A model generated the notes under the pieces. It searched no databases. It saw only the letters and a program-made list of their open reading frames with translations, and had not been told where the DNA came from. From assembly GCA_020628545.1 (NCBI GenBank), contig JAHDEX010000016.1, positions 14,816-69,444 on the forward strand: a stretch of DNA of 54,629 nucleotides, read 5' to 3'. Position numbers and translations under genes: made by a program. Below are positions 18,117 to 26,334 of the stretch, in pieces; positions within the stretch are counted from its first letter, which is position 1; every line of letters starts with the position of its first letter. The DNA is from Paracoccaceae bacterium (lineage in GTDB: Bacteria > Pseudomonadota > Alphaproteobacteria > Rhodobacterales > Rhodobacteraceae).

Positions 18117-18799
18117 GCCTCTTGATCTTGGAAGGCGTTAGCGCGTCTTACGGCGATAGCCAGACGCTGTTTGGTGTTGATCTGTCCGTTGCGCCCGGTG
18201 AGGTGACCGCGCTGATGGGGCGGAATGGGATGGGCAAGTCCACGACCGTGAAGACGATTTGCCGGATGATCCGGTCGGAAGGGGTGCTGACCTTTGACGG
18301 GCAGGACCTGCACGCGCTGCCGAGCCATAAGGTGGCTCGTCTGGGTGTCGGGCTGGTGCCGGAGGGGCGGCGGTGTTTCAAGGATTTGACCGTGCGGGAG
18401 AATTTGATCGCCGCGGCAAGGCCCGGCGAGTGGGACTTTGCCAAGGTGAGCGCGCTATTTCCGCGTTTGGGGGAGCGTGCAGGTCAGCGGGCGGCGTCTT
18501 TATCCGGGGGAGAGCAGCAGATGCTCGCCATCGGGCGGGCATTGATGACGAACCCACGGCTATTGGTGCTGGACGAGGCGACTGAGGGGCTGGCCCCGAT
18601 CATTCGGCAAGAGATTTGGGCGGCTCTGGCGCGGCTGAAAGCAGAGACCGGCGTGGCGATCCTTGTGGTCGACAAGTCTCTGAAGGAACTATCCGCAGTT
18701 TGCGACAGCGCGGTCCTACTCGAGCGTGGCACGACGGTATGGGCAGGCCCGATGGCGGGCCTCACCCCTGATATTTCTGAGCGTTACGTCGGCGTTTAG
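18113..18799 (+). CDS. ABC transporter ATP-binding protein, LivF type
   Basis: A 228-residue ATPase with Walker A GRNGMGKST, signature LSGGEQQMLAIGRAL and Walker B LLVLDEATEGLAP. The switch position reads VDKSLKEL, where Lys replaces the more usual His or Gln of LivF proteins, a small oddity. It ends the liv operon. Only 4 bases separate its stop from the converging amidinotransferase gene. Confidence 0.92.
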   Translation: MSLLILEGVSASYGDSQTLFGVDLSVAPGEVTALMGRNGMGKSTTVKTICRMIRSEGVLTFDGQDLHALPSHKVARLGVGLVPEGRRCFKDLTVRENLIAAARPGEWDFAKVSALFPRLGERAGQRAASLSGGEQQMLAIGRALMTNPRLLVLDEATEGLAPIIRQEIWAALARLKAETGVAILVVDKSLKELSAVCDSAVLLERGTTVWAGPMAGLTPDISERYVGV

Positions 18800-18803
18800 C
18801 CAG

Positions 18804-19913
18804 CTACAGGTGCGGGAAGTAATCCTCGCACCCGCCTTCGCGGTAAACGTCAGCGGTGCAGCAGTGCAGCCCGCCGCCAAAGGCATAAGCGTCGCGCAGC
18901 TCTACCTCGACCACTTCCATACCCAGCTTATCCATCTGTTCGGCCTGATAGACCTCTGACTTCTCCACACAGACGGTTTTCGGGTCGAGCACCAACACGT
19001 TCATGCTAAGCCAGACAGAGGAATAACACAGCGGCGGTGGCGCGTTGTGCGCTGGTTGGGCAGCATCCACAATCTCCCACCCGTTCTTTTCAAACATCCC
19101 GCGCTGGTCGTCGGGCAAACGACGTTGCGGGTTGTTCAGGATCAAACCGGGGCGCAGCGGCGTGAAGGTCGCGTCGATGTGGATCGGGTAGGGGTCGCCG
19201 GGGAAGTTCACAGTATGCACCCGGTGATCGGGGAAGTGACGGGCGAGCCATGCGATGCCTTTCAGGTTCGTCGTGAACCCATGCTGCACCACCAGATCAC
19301 GGCCAAAGCGCAGGACGTCTGCAGCGTCAAAAAGCGGCTCTTCTTCGGTCGTGACAAAGAATTTTTCTGCCGCCCATTGCAGGCGTTTTTCGACGCCGAT
19401 TTTGTCGGACAGGTAATCGGGGTGATAGTCCGCATCCGTCAGACGCGGCTTTGGTGCCGCCTCATGCCGGAAATTGGGGTCTTCGTCCCAGTATTGCTGC
19501 ATCAGGGGCCGGTAGTTGAGGTATTCAAACCAGCGGCAGCGATACGACATCGTCGCCTCTAAGATCTCCGACCCAACTGTCAGCAGCACATCACGCGGCG
19601 GCATACAGCCAAACTGGCTATCGGTGTGGAAATCCGGTGTTGTCGCAGGCAAGGCGTGGTCAATCGGCGTGGGGCGGTCCACGCGGATGCCCCGCGCCTC
19701 CAACTGGCCCGCGAAGGTGTCGAGCAATTCATTGGCGCGATCAATCGTCTCCTGCGGGCGCTTACCCCATTGGCCCCGCATGTCACTGTCTTCGGGCACT
19801 TTGGCATCCAGCGCAGGCTCTTCGGGGGGGATATGGCAGTTGTCGGCGCGGCCAACAATGACGTGTTTCAGCGGATCCCACTCATTCCAGCTATTGACCA
19901 CTGTCTTGGCCAT
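18804..19913 (-). CDS. Glycine amidinotransferase (AGAT)-family enzyme
   Basis: The ATG at MAKTVVNSWNEWDPLKH is preceded by GGGAGT, giving 369 residues. Such enzymes move the amidino group of arginine to an amine, leaving ornithine. The sequence aligns by eye with vertebrate GATM throughout: EPLFDAADVLRFGRD (192-206), PIHIDATF (243-250), WLSMNVLVLD (301-310) and FGGGLHCCTADVYREG (345-360). The catalytic Asp (D196 or D199), H245 and C351 are present. Bacterial relatives such as StrB1, AmtA and CyrA make guanidino natural products. The acceptor here is unknown. The gene diverges from the DUF1989 gene and faces livF. Confidence 0.9.
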   Translation of the reverse strand: MAKTVVNSWNEWDPLKHVIVGRADNCHIPPEEPALDAKVPEDSDMRGQWGKRPQETIDRANELLDTFAGQLEARGIRVDRPTPIDHALPATTPDFHTDSQFGCMPPRDVLLTVGSEILEATMSYRCRWFEYLNYRPLMQQYWDEDPNFRHEAAPKPRLTDADYHPDYLSDKIGVEKRLQWAAEKFFVTTEEEPLFDAADVLRFGRDLVVQHGFTTNLKGIAWLARHFPDHRVHTVNFPGDPYPIHIDATFTPLRPGLILNNPQRRLPDDQRGMFEKNGWEIVDAAQPAHNAPPPLCYSSVWLSMNVLVLDPKTVCVEKSEVYQAEQMDKLGMEVVEVELRDAYAFGGGLHCCTADVYREGGCEDYFPHL

Positions 19914-19930
19914 GGTCTTACTCCCTTTTG

Positions 19931-19949
19931 GTGACGTCACTCGCTAGCG
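19931..19949. promoter_or_regulatory. Two adjacent palindromes in the amidinotransferase/DUF1989 promoter gap
   Basis: The 105-base divergent gap contains a perfect 10-base palindrome GTGACGTCAC (19931-19940) and, one base later, CGCTAGCG (19942-19949). They lie 18-36 bases upstream of the amidinotransferase ATG. They may form an operator for an unidentified regulator. No regulator gene lies in the 14-24 kb island. Chance occurrence cannot be ruled out from one sequence. Confidence 0.35.
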
Positions 19950-20018
19950 CGAATTGAACCACCTGGGAAGATGAAAAGTAGCCTGTCAAATCAACGACAT
20001 GAGCTGTGGAGGTGCGCG

Positions 20019-20891
20019 ATGAAACTCAATGAACCGCAGCATGCGGCACCTGCGGATGCGCGCGTGCGCAAATCGGTTGAACCCGTCATTTGTTATCCGC
20101 CTGAAACTCTACCGCCCGTTGATCTCGACGCTCTGACAGCCGTCCGTGGTAATGCGGTCCGGACGGATCATATCACCGTCGCACCACGAAACGCCGGGTG
20201 TATTGCGGTGCCTGCGGGCGCGTTCTTCCGGATTTCTTCAGTCGAGGGGAGCCAGGTCGGAGATCTGAACCTCTGGAATCTGCATGATTTGAGCGAGCGG
20301 TTCTATTCGGGGAAGACCCGCGCCTTGCACGGCACACACCTGTCGACGGGGGATCGGATGTGGTCGTCGTTCCCGGCGATGCGCGCGATGGCGACGATCA
20401 CGGATGATACGCTGGACTGGTATGGGTTCGATGAATTTGGTGGGTCGGTCCACGATGTCATCGGGACGCGCTGCGATCCTTACACCGGGCGGTTACTGTC
20501 CGGTGGCGACTATCACTACTGCTGCCACTCAAATCTGACCCGCGCCTTGGCCGATTGGGCCGGAGTCCCGTTGCGGGAGGCAGAGCCACTGGTGCATGAC
20601 GTGCTAAATGTCTTCATGTGCACGGGATTTGACCGCCAGACCGGGCAATACTTCATGAAGGGCAGTCCTGTGCGGCCGGGGGACTATCTGGAGTTCTATG
20701 CTGAAATTGATCTGTTGGTCGGGCTATCCGCCTGCCCGGGCGGCGATTGTTCGTCCGAACACTCGTCGGATGAGGCGGCGTGTTATCCTTTGGTGATCGA
20801 GGTCTTTGATCCTGGCGCCGAGGTCCGCGCGCGGCATGTGCAGCCAGACCTAAACGCTTATGATCGCTCACATGGTCGGGGTGACCTATGA
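20019..20891 (+). CDS. DUF1989 (urea carboxylase-associated) family protein
   Basis: The ATG at 20019 has GTGGAGGTG before it, giving 290 residues. The family includes the urea carboxylase-associated proteins and the carboxyguanidine deiminase subunits. Marks are GNAVRTDHITVAPRNAGCI, VEGSQVGDLNLWNLHD (about 75-90), YHYCCHSNLTRAL (about 166-178) with conserved Cys and His, DVLNVFMCTGFD, and KGSPVRPGDYLEFYAEIDLLVGLSACPGGDCS (about 210-241). The Cys/His cluster suggests a metal site. Here it stands without a urea carboxylase, so it may deiminate a different amidine. It overlaps the next gene by 4 bases. Confidence 0.82.
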   Translation: MKLNEPQHAAPADARVRKSVEPVICYPPETLPPVDLDALTAVRGNAVRTDHITVAPRNAGCIAVPAGAFFRISSVEGSQVGDLNLWNLHDLSERFYSGKTRALHGTHLSTGDRMWSSFPAMRAMATITDDTLDWYGFDEFGGSVHDVIGTRCDPYTGRLLSGGDYHYCCHSNLTRALADWAGVPLREAEPLVHDVLNVFMCTGFDRQTGQYFMKGSPVRPGDYLEFYAEIDLLVGLSACPGGDCSSEHSSDEAACYPLVIEVFDPGAEVRARHVQPDLNAYDRSHGRGDL

Positions 20892-21931
20892 AGCTGATCG
20901 CAAATCCCCACCGCGGTGGGACGAAACTGGCGCCAGAAGCCCCTTATCCGTCCGTTGATGCCGCGCATGTGGATGACTTGCTTGGACAGTGCCCGATGGC
21001 GGACGTCACGCCTTTGGTCGATGCATCTGATGTCGTTCCTGCTGGAAAGCTTTGGGTGAAAGATGAGAGGGGACGGATGGGCCTCGGATCTTTCAAGGCT
21101 CTGGGTGCGGCCTACGTGATCGCGACCGATGCCTCCGCGAAGGATGCCACGCCGGGGTCTGAGACATTACGGGGACGGACCTTTGTGACGGCGAGTGCAG
21201 GAAACCACGGGCTCAGCGTTGCGGCTGGTGCCCGTGTTTTTGGCGCGAAGGCAGTTGTCTACATCGCCGAAACCGTGCCGGAAAGCTTTGCGGAGCGGCT
21301 GCGCAGTTACGGCGCGCGCGTTGTTCGATCAGGCGCAGATTATGCTGCGTCGATGGAAGCGGCTGCAAAGTCGGCAGAGGAAAACGGTTGGACGTTGTTA
21401 TCCGACAGTTCCTGGGACGGATATACCGACCTTCCGCATCGCTTGATGGAAGGGTATCTGCGCATGGCGAAAGAGGCGTTGGACCAGGTGCCAAGCGCGC
21501 CGACCCATGTGTTTTTGCAAGCGGGTGTGGGCGGATTGGCCGGCGCGGTCGCAGCCTATGTGCGGCGAGTCCATGGTGACACCCCCCGTATCATTGTCGT
21601 GGAACCGGCGGCGGCGCCGGCTTTGCAGGCCAGTATCACCGCAGGGCGCTGCGTTTTCGCGGATGGACCTGATAGCATCATGGGGCGCCTAGATTGTAAG
21701 GAGCCGTCATTGATTGCTCTGAACGGCCTTGCGCGAGACGCAGATGATTTTCTGACCCTGCGTGACAATGAAGTGGCAGCGCTCTTGCCCGAAATGACGC
21801 AAGCGGGAATGGAGACATCTGCGTCGGGTGGGGCGGGCATTGCGGGCGCAATGCACGATGACGTCCGCGTTGCTGTTGGGTTGGATGCGGAGGCCGTTGT
21901 TCTCTGTTTTTTATCCGAGGGACCTGCATGA
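20888..21931 (+). CDS. PLP-dependent lyase, diaminopropionate ammonia-lyase/threonine dehydratase-like
   Basis: A 347-residue fold-type II PLP enzyme. The Schiff-base lysine is K70 in GLGSFKALGAAY. TASAGNHGLSVA (about 100-111) binds the substrate carboxylate, and QAGVGGLAGAVAAYV (about 220-234) grips the PLP phosphate. Overall resemblance is closest to diaminopropionate ammonia-lyase (DpaL), with EutB-type dehydratases next. It would remove ammonia or water from a beta-substituted amino acid to give a 2-oxo acid. ATGA overlaps with both neighbours show one translational unit with the DUF1989 and M24 genes. Confidence 0.8.
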   Translation: MKLIANPHRGGTKLAPEAPYPSVDAAHVDDLLGQCPMADVTPLVDASDVVPAGKLWVKDERGRMGLGSFKALGAAYVIATDASAKDATPGSETLRGRTFVTASAGNHGLSVAAGARVFGAKAVVYIAETVPESFAERLRSYGARVVRSGADYAASMEAAAKSAEENGWTLLSDSSWDGYTDLPHRLMEGYLRMAKEALDQVPSAPTHVFLQAGVGGLAGAVAAYVRRVHGDTPRIIVVEPAAAPALQASITAGRCVFADGPDSIMGRLDCKEPSLIALNGLARDADDFLTLRDNEVAALLPEMTQAGMETSASGGAGIAGAMHDDVRVAVGLDAEAVVLCFLSEGPA

Positions 21932-23064
21932 GGGGCTTTGCCGAAGCTGAGTTCGTAGAGCGGACTGCTCGCGCGCAGGCGCTTATGGCCGATCATGAAC
22001 TCGCCGCACTTTTGCTGACGACAGAGCCCGAGGTGCGATACTTCACCGGTTACCTGACTCGCTTCTGGGAAAGCCCGACGCGGCCTTGGTTCTTGATCTT
22101 GCCTGCTAATGGCAAGCCCATCGCGGTGATTCCATCTATTGGTGCAGACCTGATGGGCAAGACATGGGTCGAAGATATCCGCACCTGGACATCCCCGGAT
22201 CTGGAGGATGACGGCGTCACGCTGCTCGGGGAATCCCTGCGTGAGGTTGTTCCGGCAAGTGGCCGCATAGGCCTGCCGGACGGACATGAAACGCATGTGC
22301 GCATGCCGCTGGCTGATCTAGAGCGCTTGCGCCGTGAGCTTGATGGTTGTGTGGTTGCAGGCGACAGCGGAATCATCCGGCAACTGAGAATGGTCAAAAG
22401 CGCCGCTGAGATCGCCAAAATCGCAAAAGCATGCAGCATCGCAGATCGTGCATTTGCGCGTGTGCCAGAGATTGCCCGTGAAGGTGTGCCGCTTGAAGAG
22501 GTCTTCCGACGCTTTCAGATGCTCTGTCTTGAGGAAGGCGCAGATTTTGTGCCCTACCTTGCTGGCGGCGCCGGGGCTGGCGGGTATGACGATGTGATCT
22601 CTCCGGCCAGTGAAACGCCGTTGCAATCTGGCGATGTTCTGATGCTGGACACGGGGCTGATCTGGGACGGTTATTTCTGCGACTTCGACCGCAATTGGGC
22701 GGTTTCGACTGCAAGCGACAGCGTCACCGACGGTCATGAAAGATTGATCGCGGCGACCGAGGCAGCATTTGAGATGGCAAAGCCGGGTGTAACAGCATCC
22801 CAATTGCATGCTGTGATGGCACCATTCCTAGGGGAAGAAACCGGCGCAGGTCGGCTGGGCCATGGTTTGGGAATGTCGCTTACCGAATGGCCTTCGCTGA
22901 TCCCGACCGACCACACCCCGCTTGTCGACGGCATGGTACTGACCTTGGAGCCGGGAATTGCCACAGCTGGCGGCGTATTGGTGCACGAGGAGAATATCGC
23001 GATTACAGAGACGGGTGCGCGGTGGCTATCAACACCCGCAGCTGCGGAGATCAGCGTGATATGA
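21928..23064 (+). CDS. M24-family metallohydrolase (Xaa-Pro peptidase/creatinase-like)
   Basis: A 378-residue protein with an N-terminal creatinase-like domain (about 8-150) and a pita-bread domain. All five metal ligands of M24 are visible: D241 and D252 (LMLDTG...CDFDR, 11 apart), H312 (GHGLGMSLTE), E341 (LTLEPG) and E354 (VHEEN). This differs from creatinase and ectoine hydrolase DoeA, which do not need the metal pair, although SLTEWPS resembles DoeA. It probably cleaves an amide, amidine or dipeptide. In context it would act on the transported compound or on the product of the DUF1989 protein. Confidence 0.82.
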   Translation: MRGFAEAEFVERTARAQALMADHELAALLLTTEPEVRYFTGYLTRFWESPTRPWFLILPANGKPIAVIPSIGADLMGKTWVEDIRTWTSPDLEDDGVTLLGESLREVVPASGRIGLPDGHETHVRMPLADLERLRRELDGCVVAGDSGIIRQLRMVKSAAEIAKIAKACSIADRAFARVPEIAREGVPLEEVFRRFQMLCLEEGADFVPYLAGGAGAGGYDDVISPASETPLQSGDVLMLDTGLIWDGYFCDFDRNWAVSTASDSVTDGHERLIAATEAAFEMAKPGVTASQLHAVMAPFLGEETGAGRLGHGLGMSLTEWPSLIPTDHTPLVDGMVLTLEPGIATAGGVLVHEENIAITETGARWLSTPAAAEISVI

Positions 23065-23783
23065 CCGCGCTGCCCTATACCCTTGATCCGAGCGTCGATC
23101 TTGTCGCGCCGATCGGGCTGATCGTTTTGCAAGCGGACGAGACGCTGGAGGTTGAGTTCAAACAAAGCTTCGCGGATGCCCCCAACCCGCTTTATGTCAC
23201 ACGCATTCCAAGTGGCGCGGCTGTGACGCCCGAGACGCTTGGTGCGATGCAAACTGAATTAGCAGATGCCGCAGCCTTGTTGCCGTCAGCCCGGCATTTT
23301 CCGGTTATCGGGTACGGTTGCACCTCAGCAAGTGCGCACATCGGATCCGCCAAGGTGGAAGCCTTGGTCCGGTCGGTGGTTTCCGTGGAAACTGTCACGA
23401 ACCCACTACGCGCTGCAGTGTTCGAAGCCGGGCGGCTTGGCCTGAACCGCTTCGCGCTCCTGTCGCCCTATGTGGAAGAGGTGAACACCTCGCTGCGCGA
23501 TGCCTTTGCGCGCGATGGGATCAGCACTGAGGTCTTTGGAAGTTTCAACGAAGCCGAAGAGGCCAATGTGGTGCGGATCTCAACGCAGTCGATTGTCGAC
23601 GCAGCGGTGATGCTTGGGCAGTCGAATGAGGCCGATGCAGTCTTCCTAAGTTGCACCAATTTGCGCACCCAAGCGGCGATCCCGGAGATTCGCGCGCGCC
23701 TTGGAAAACCGGTGTTCTCAAGCAATTCGGTTCTCGCGTCGCATATCCGACATCTCGTTGGCCTAAATGATGGGCAAATTTAG
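23061..23783 (+). CDS. Asp/Glu racemase-superfamily protein (maleate isomerase/EutA-like)
   Basis: The ATG overlaps the M24 stop (ATGA), giving 240 residues. The two catalytic cysteines of the superfamily are present: C87 in GYGCTSASAHIG and C198 in LSCTNLRTQ. VTNPLRAAVFEAGRLGLNRFALLSPY is typical of the maleate isomerase/EutA/arylmalonate decarboxylase group. Reactions in this group are isomerisation, racemisation or decarboxylation of small dicarboxylates. Product handling after the PLP lyase is a reasonable guess. It ends the four-gene catabolic unit, and its stop lies inside a hairpin. Confidence 0.82.
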   Translation: MTALPYTLDPSVDLVAPIGLIVLQADETLEVEFKQSFADAPNPLYVTRIPSGAAVTPETLGAMQTELADAAALLPSARHFPVIGYGCTSASAHIGSAKVEALVRSVVSVETVTNPLRAAVFEAGRLGLNRFALLSPYVEEVNTSLRDAFARDGISTEVFGSFNEAEEANVVRISTQSIVDAAVMLGQSNEADAVFLSCTNLRTQAAIPEIRARLGKPVFSSNSVLASHIRHLVGLNDGQI

Positions 23784-23785
23784 GC
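23761..23785 (+). terminator. Possible terminator at the end of the catabolic unit
   Basis: GCCTAAAT (23761-23768) pairs perfectly with ATTTAGGC (23778-23785) around a 9-base loop. The stop codon TAG is within the right arm. The following bases are TAATCACCTAGTGTTT, not a clean T run, so this could be a weak terminator or an mRNA-end stabiliser. A new unit begins with the potA-type GTG at 23899. Confidence 0.4.
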
Positions 23786-23898
23786 TAATCACCTAGTGTT
23801 TCGAGAGATTATTGGTTGCTTCATGGGCGGACACGCCGTCTAATATCGTCCGGAAAGTCGCCCAAGAGAGGTGACACGACAACACTCGGGGAGCCTCT

Positions 23899-24999
23899 GT
23901 GGTCAATCCAACCAGCGAGTCCGCTTTCGTACAATTCGATCGCGTACAGAAGTCCTATGACGGCGAAACGCTTGTCGTGAAAGACTTGAACCTGTCTATG
24001 CCGAAGGGAGAGTTTCTGACGATGCTCGGGCCGTCGGGCTCTGGCAAGACAACCTGCCTGATGATGCTGGCAGGGTTTGAAACGGCGACCCACGGCGACA
24101 TCCTGCTGAATGGTACGTCGATCAACAACATCCCGCCGCACAAGCGCGGCATCGGGATGGTCTTCCAGAACTACGCCCTCTTCCCGCATATGACGGTGGC
24201 AGAGAACCTGTCGTTTCCGCTCGAAGTGCGGAAGATGGGCAAGTCGGATCGGGAGGCGAAAGTGAAACGCGCGCTCGACATGGTTCAGATGGGGGACTTC
24301 GGCGGACGGCGCCCTGCGCAATTGTCTGGCGGTCAGCAGCAGCGGATCGCGCTTGCACGCGCGCTTGTATTCGAACCGGAGCTGGTGCTGATGGACGAAC
24401 CCCTTGGCGCGCTCGACAAGCAGTTGCGCGAACACATGCAGTTTGAAATTACGCGCCTGGCCCACGACCTCGGGATCACCACCGTCTACGTGACCCACGA
24501 CCAGACAGAAGCTCTGACGATGTCCGACCGTGTCGCCGTCTTTGATGATGGCCGCATCCAGCAATTGGCGCCCCCGGATCAGTTGTATGAGGAGCCGGAA
24601 AACAGTTTCGTGGCGCAGTTCATCGGTGAGAACAATACGCTGACGGGTGTGGTGAAATCCGTGAGCGGAGATGCGTGTGTTATTACCCTGGATAGCGGAG
24701 AAGAGATTGACGCGAAGCCCGTCAACGTCTCGCAGCCGGGTGAGCGCACGAAGGTGTCGATCCGGCCCGAGCGGGTTGAGTTCAACAAGGATCGTCTGAA
24801 CCCAAACGCGCATACGATCAAAGCCCAGGTGAAAGAGTTCATCTACATGGGTGACATCTTCCGCTTCCGTCTGTCGGTCGCGGGCAATGACGACTTTATC
24901 GTGAAAACACGCAATGCGCCTGACGCGGTGAAACTGACACCGGGTGAGACGATTGAAATCGGTTGGCTTGCTGCCGACTGTCGGGCGCTTGACGCCTGA
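23899..24999 (+). CDS. potA: Spermidine/putrescine-type ABC transporter ATPase (PotA-like)
   Basis: A GTG start with GGGGAG about 8 bases upstream gives 366 residues. The order is Walker A GPSGSGKTT (about 43), Q-loop VFQNYALFPH, signature LSGGQQQRIALARAL, Walker B LVLMDEPLGALDKQLRE, and switch YVTHDQTEAL. A C-terminal TOBE domain follows (about 245-366, VSIRPERVEF and KEFIYMGDIFRFRLSV). It energises the inner-membrane complex formed with the two permeases downstream. Polyamine specificity is inferred from the whole operon and the facing agmatinase. Related systems carry iron or thiamine. Confidence 0.88.
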   Translation: MVNPTSESAFVQFDRVQKSYDGETLVVKDLNLSMPKGEFLTMLGPSGSGKTTCLMMLAGFETATHGDILLNGTSINNIPPHKRGIGMVFQNYALFPHMTVAENLSFPLEVRKMGKSDREAKVKRALDMVQMGDFGGRRPAQLSGGQQQRIALARALVFEPELVLMDEPLGALDKQLREHMQFEITRLAHDLGITTVYVTHDQTEALTMSDRVAVFDDGRIQQLAPPDQLYEEPENSFVAQFIGENNTLTGVVKSVSGDACVITLDSGEEIDAKPVNVSQPGERTKVSIRPERVEFNKDRLNPNAHTIKAQVKEFIYMGDIFRFRLSVAGNDDFIVKTRNAPDAVKLTPGETIEIGWLAADCRALDA

Positions 25000-25101
25000 A
25001 CACTATCCCGCTGACGGCTAGACTGCGGCGGGGTTCACTCAGATGTCTGGAGGCGGTCCGGGCCAGGCATCCACACAAAATGGACCAAACGGGAGAACAC
25101 A

Positions 25102-26196
25102 ATGAAACTAACAACACTGTTGATGTCTGCCACGGCCATGACCGTTGCAGGGTCTGCTATCGCTGAAGAAATGACCATCGTGTCATGGGGCGGTGCGTAT
25201 TCAAACTCTCAATTGAAGGCATATCATGAGCCCTATTCTGAGAAGACTGGCGTTACGATCATTAACGATGACAGCTCAGCCGAAGCTGTGGCCAAGCTGC
25301 GCGCGATGAACGAAGCAGGGAACGTGACATGGGACGTGGTTGACGTAGTTGCCGCTGACGCGATCCGCCTGTGCGACGAAGGTCTGGCACTGGAAATCGA
25401 TGCTGACACACAGCTGGCCGCAGCGCCCGACGGCACGCCAGCCTCCGAAGACTTTGGCGACCTGATCGTCTCTGACTGCTTCATTCCGCAGATCGTCTAT
25501 TCCACCACATTCGGCTACCGCACCGACATGGTGCCAGATGGCGTCGAGCCGCCGTCCGAGATCTGCTCCGTCTTCGATCTGGAAACATATCCTGGCAAGC
25601 GCGCGCTGGAAAAGCGCCCGATCAACAACATGGAATGGGCGCTGCTGTGTGACGGTGTTGCCAAGGAAGACGTCTATGATGTTCTGGAAACAGAAGAGGG
25701 CCAGGATCAGGCCCTCGCCAAACTCGACACCATCAAGGGCGACGTAATTTGGTGGTCGGCCGGTGCGGACACACCCCAGCTTCTGGCGGATGGCGAGATC
25801 TTCATGGGCTCCACCTACAACGGGCGTCTTTTCTCGGTCATCGAGGAGCAGAACCAGCCTGTTGCCATCATGTGGGACGCGCAGGTGTTTGACCTTGATG
25901 GATGGATCATCCCAACCGGTCTGAGCCCAGAGCGTGAAGCACGCGCGCTGGACTATATCATGTTCGCCACAGACACGCAGCGTCTGGCAGATCAGGCCAA
26001 GTACATCTCCTACGGTCCGGCACGCCTGTCGTCCGCACCGCTGGTCGGTACACATGCTGAACTGGGGATCGAGATGGCACCACATATGCCAACAGACCCA
26101 GCGAACGCCGCGAACACGTTCCTCTATAACTACGAGTTCTGGGCAGACTACCGCGACGATATCGACGCGAAGTTCCAGGCGTGGCTCGCACAATAA
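25102..26196 (+). CDS. potD: Polyamine-type ABC substrate-binding protein (PotD/PotF-like)
   Basis: A 364-residue periplasmic protein. The signal peptide is 1-21 (ending GSAIA before EEMTIVSWGG). MTIVSWGGAYSNSQLKAYHEPY, TWDVVDVVAADAIRLCDEGLALEID and PGKRALEKRPINNMEWALL belong to the PotD/PotF group of extracellular solute-binding proteins. CGGGAGAA precedes the ATG. Three cysteines (LCDEG, SDCF, EICSVF) occur in the first half. Polyamine or opine-like ligands are both plausible. Confidence 0.86.
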   Translation: MKLTTLLMSATAMTVAGSAIAEEMTIVSWGGAYSNSQLKAYHEPYSEKTGVTIINDDSSAEAVAKLRAMNEAGNVTWDVVDVVAADAIRLCDEGLALEIDADTQLAAAPDGTPASEDFGDLIVSDCFIPQIVYSTTFGYRTDMVPDGVEPPSEICSVFDLETYPGKRALEKRPINNMEWALLCDGVAKEDVYDVLETEEGQDQALAKLDTIKGDVIWWSAGADTPQLLADGEIFMGSTYNGRLFSVIEEQNQPVAIMWDAQVFDLDGWIIPTGLSPEREARALDYIMFATDTQRLADQAKYISYGPARLSSAPLVGTHAELGIEMAPHMPTDPANAANTFLYNYEFWADYRDDIDAKFQAWLAQ

Positions 26197-26207
26197 GGCC
26201 GGATGCG

Positions 26208-26265
26208 GCGGGTTAGACCCCGCTCGACGGATCAAAACTGCGGTAGGGCGGGGTTTCATCCCGCC
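26208..26265. repeat. Two hairpins between binding-protein and permease genes
   Basis: GCGGG (26208-26212) pairs with CCCGC (26219-26223) around TTAGAC. GGCGGG (26247-26252) pairs with CCCGCC (26260-26265) around GTTTCAT. The second resembles G+C-rich palindromes common between genes in this family of bacteria. The position right after the binding-protein stop parallels the hairpins after the livK-type gene. A role in uneven expression of binding protein and permeases is likely. Confidence 0.55.
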
Positions 26266-26334
26266 TTGCCCACCTCACGAACGACAGCTTGCCTGACGCG
26301 TCACTATCGACGGTCGAAACAGGAAAACCGCATT

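Noticed and set aside
19914..20018. Guanidine riboswitch before the DUF1989 or amidinotransferase gene
   Set aside because: The gap is only 105 bases and contains no recognisable ykkC-type motif. The palindromes suit a protein operator better.
20888..23783. Reading the PLP lyase, M24 hydrolase and racemase homologue as the ectoine/hydroxyectoine eut-doe pathway
   Set aside because: EutB/EutD/EutA-type families are similar, but the deacetylase (EutE/DoeB) and EutC are missing. The M24 protein keeps all five metal ligands, unlike ectoine hydrolase. The transporter is Liv-type, not a TRAP or Ehu system.
23821..24813. 330-codon minus-strand frame across potA
   Set aside because: Shadow of the ABC ATPase gene, whose Walker and signature motifs are intact.
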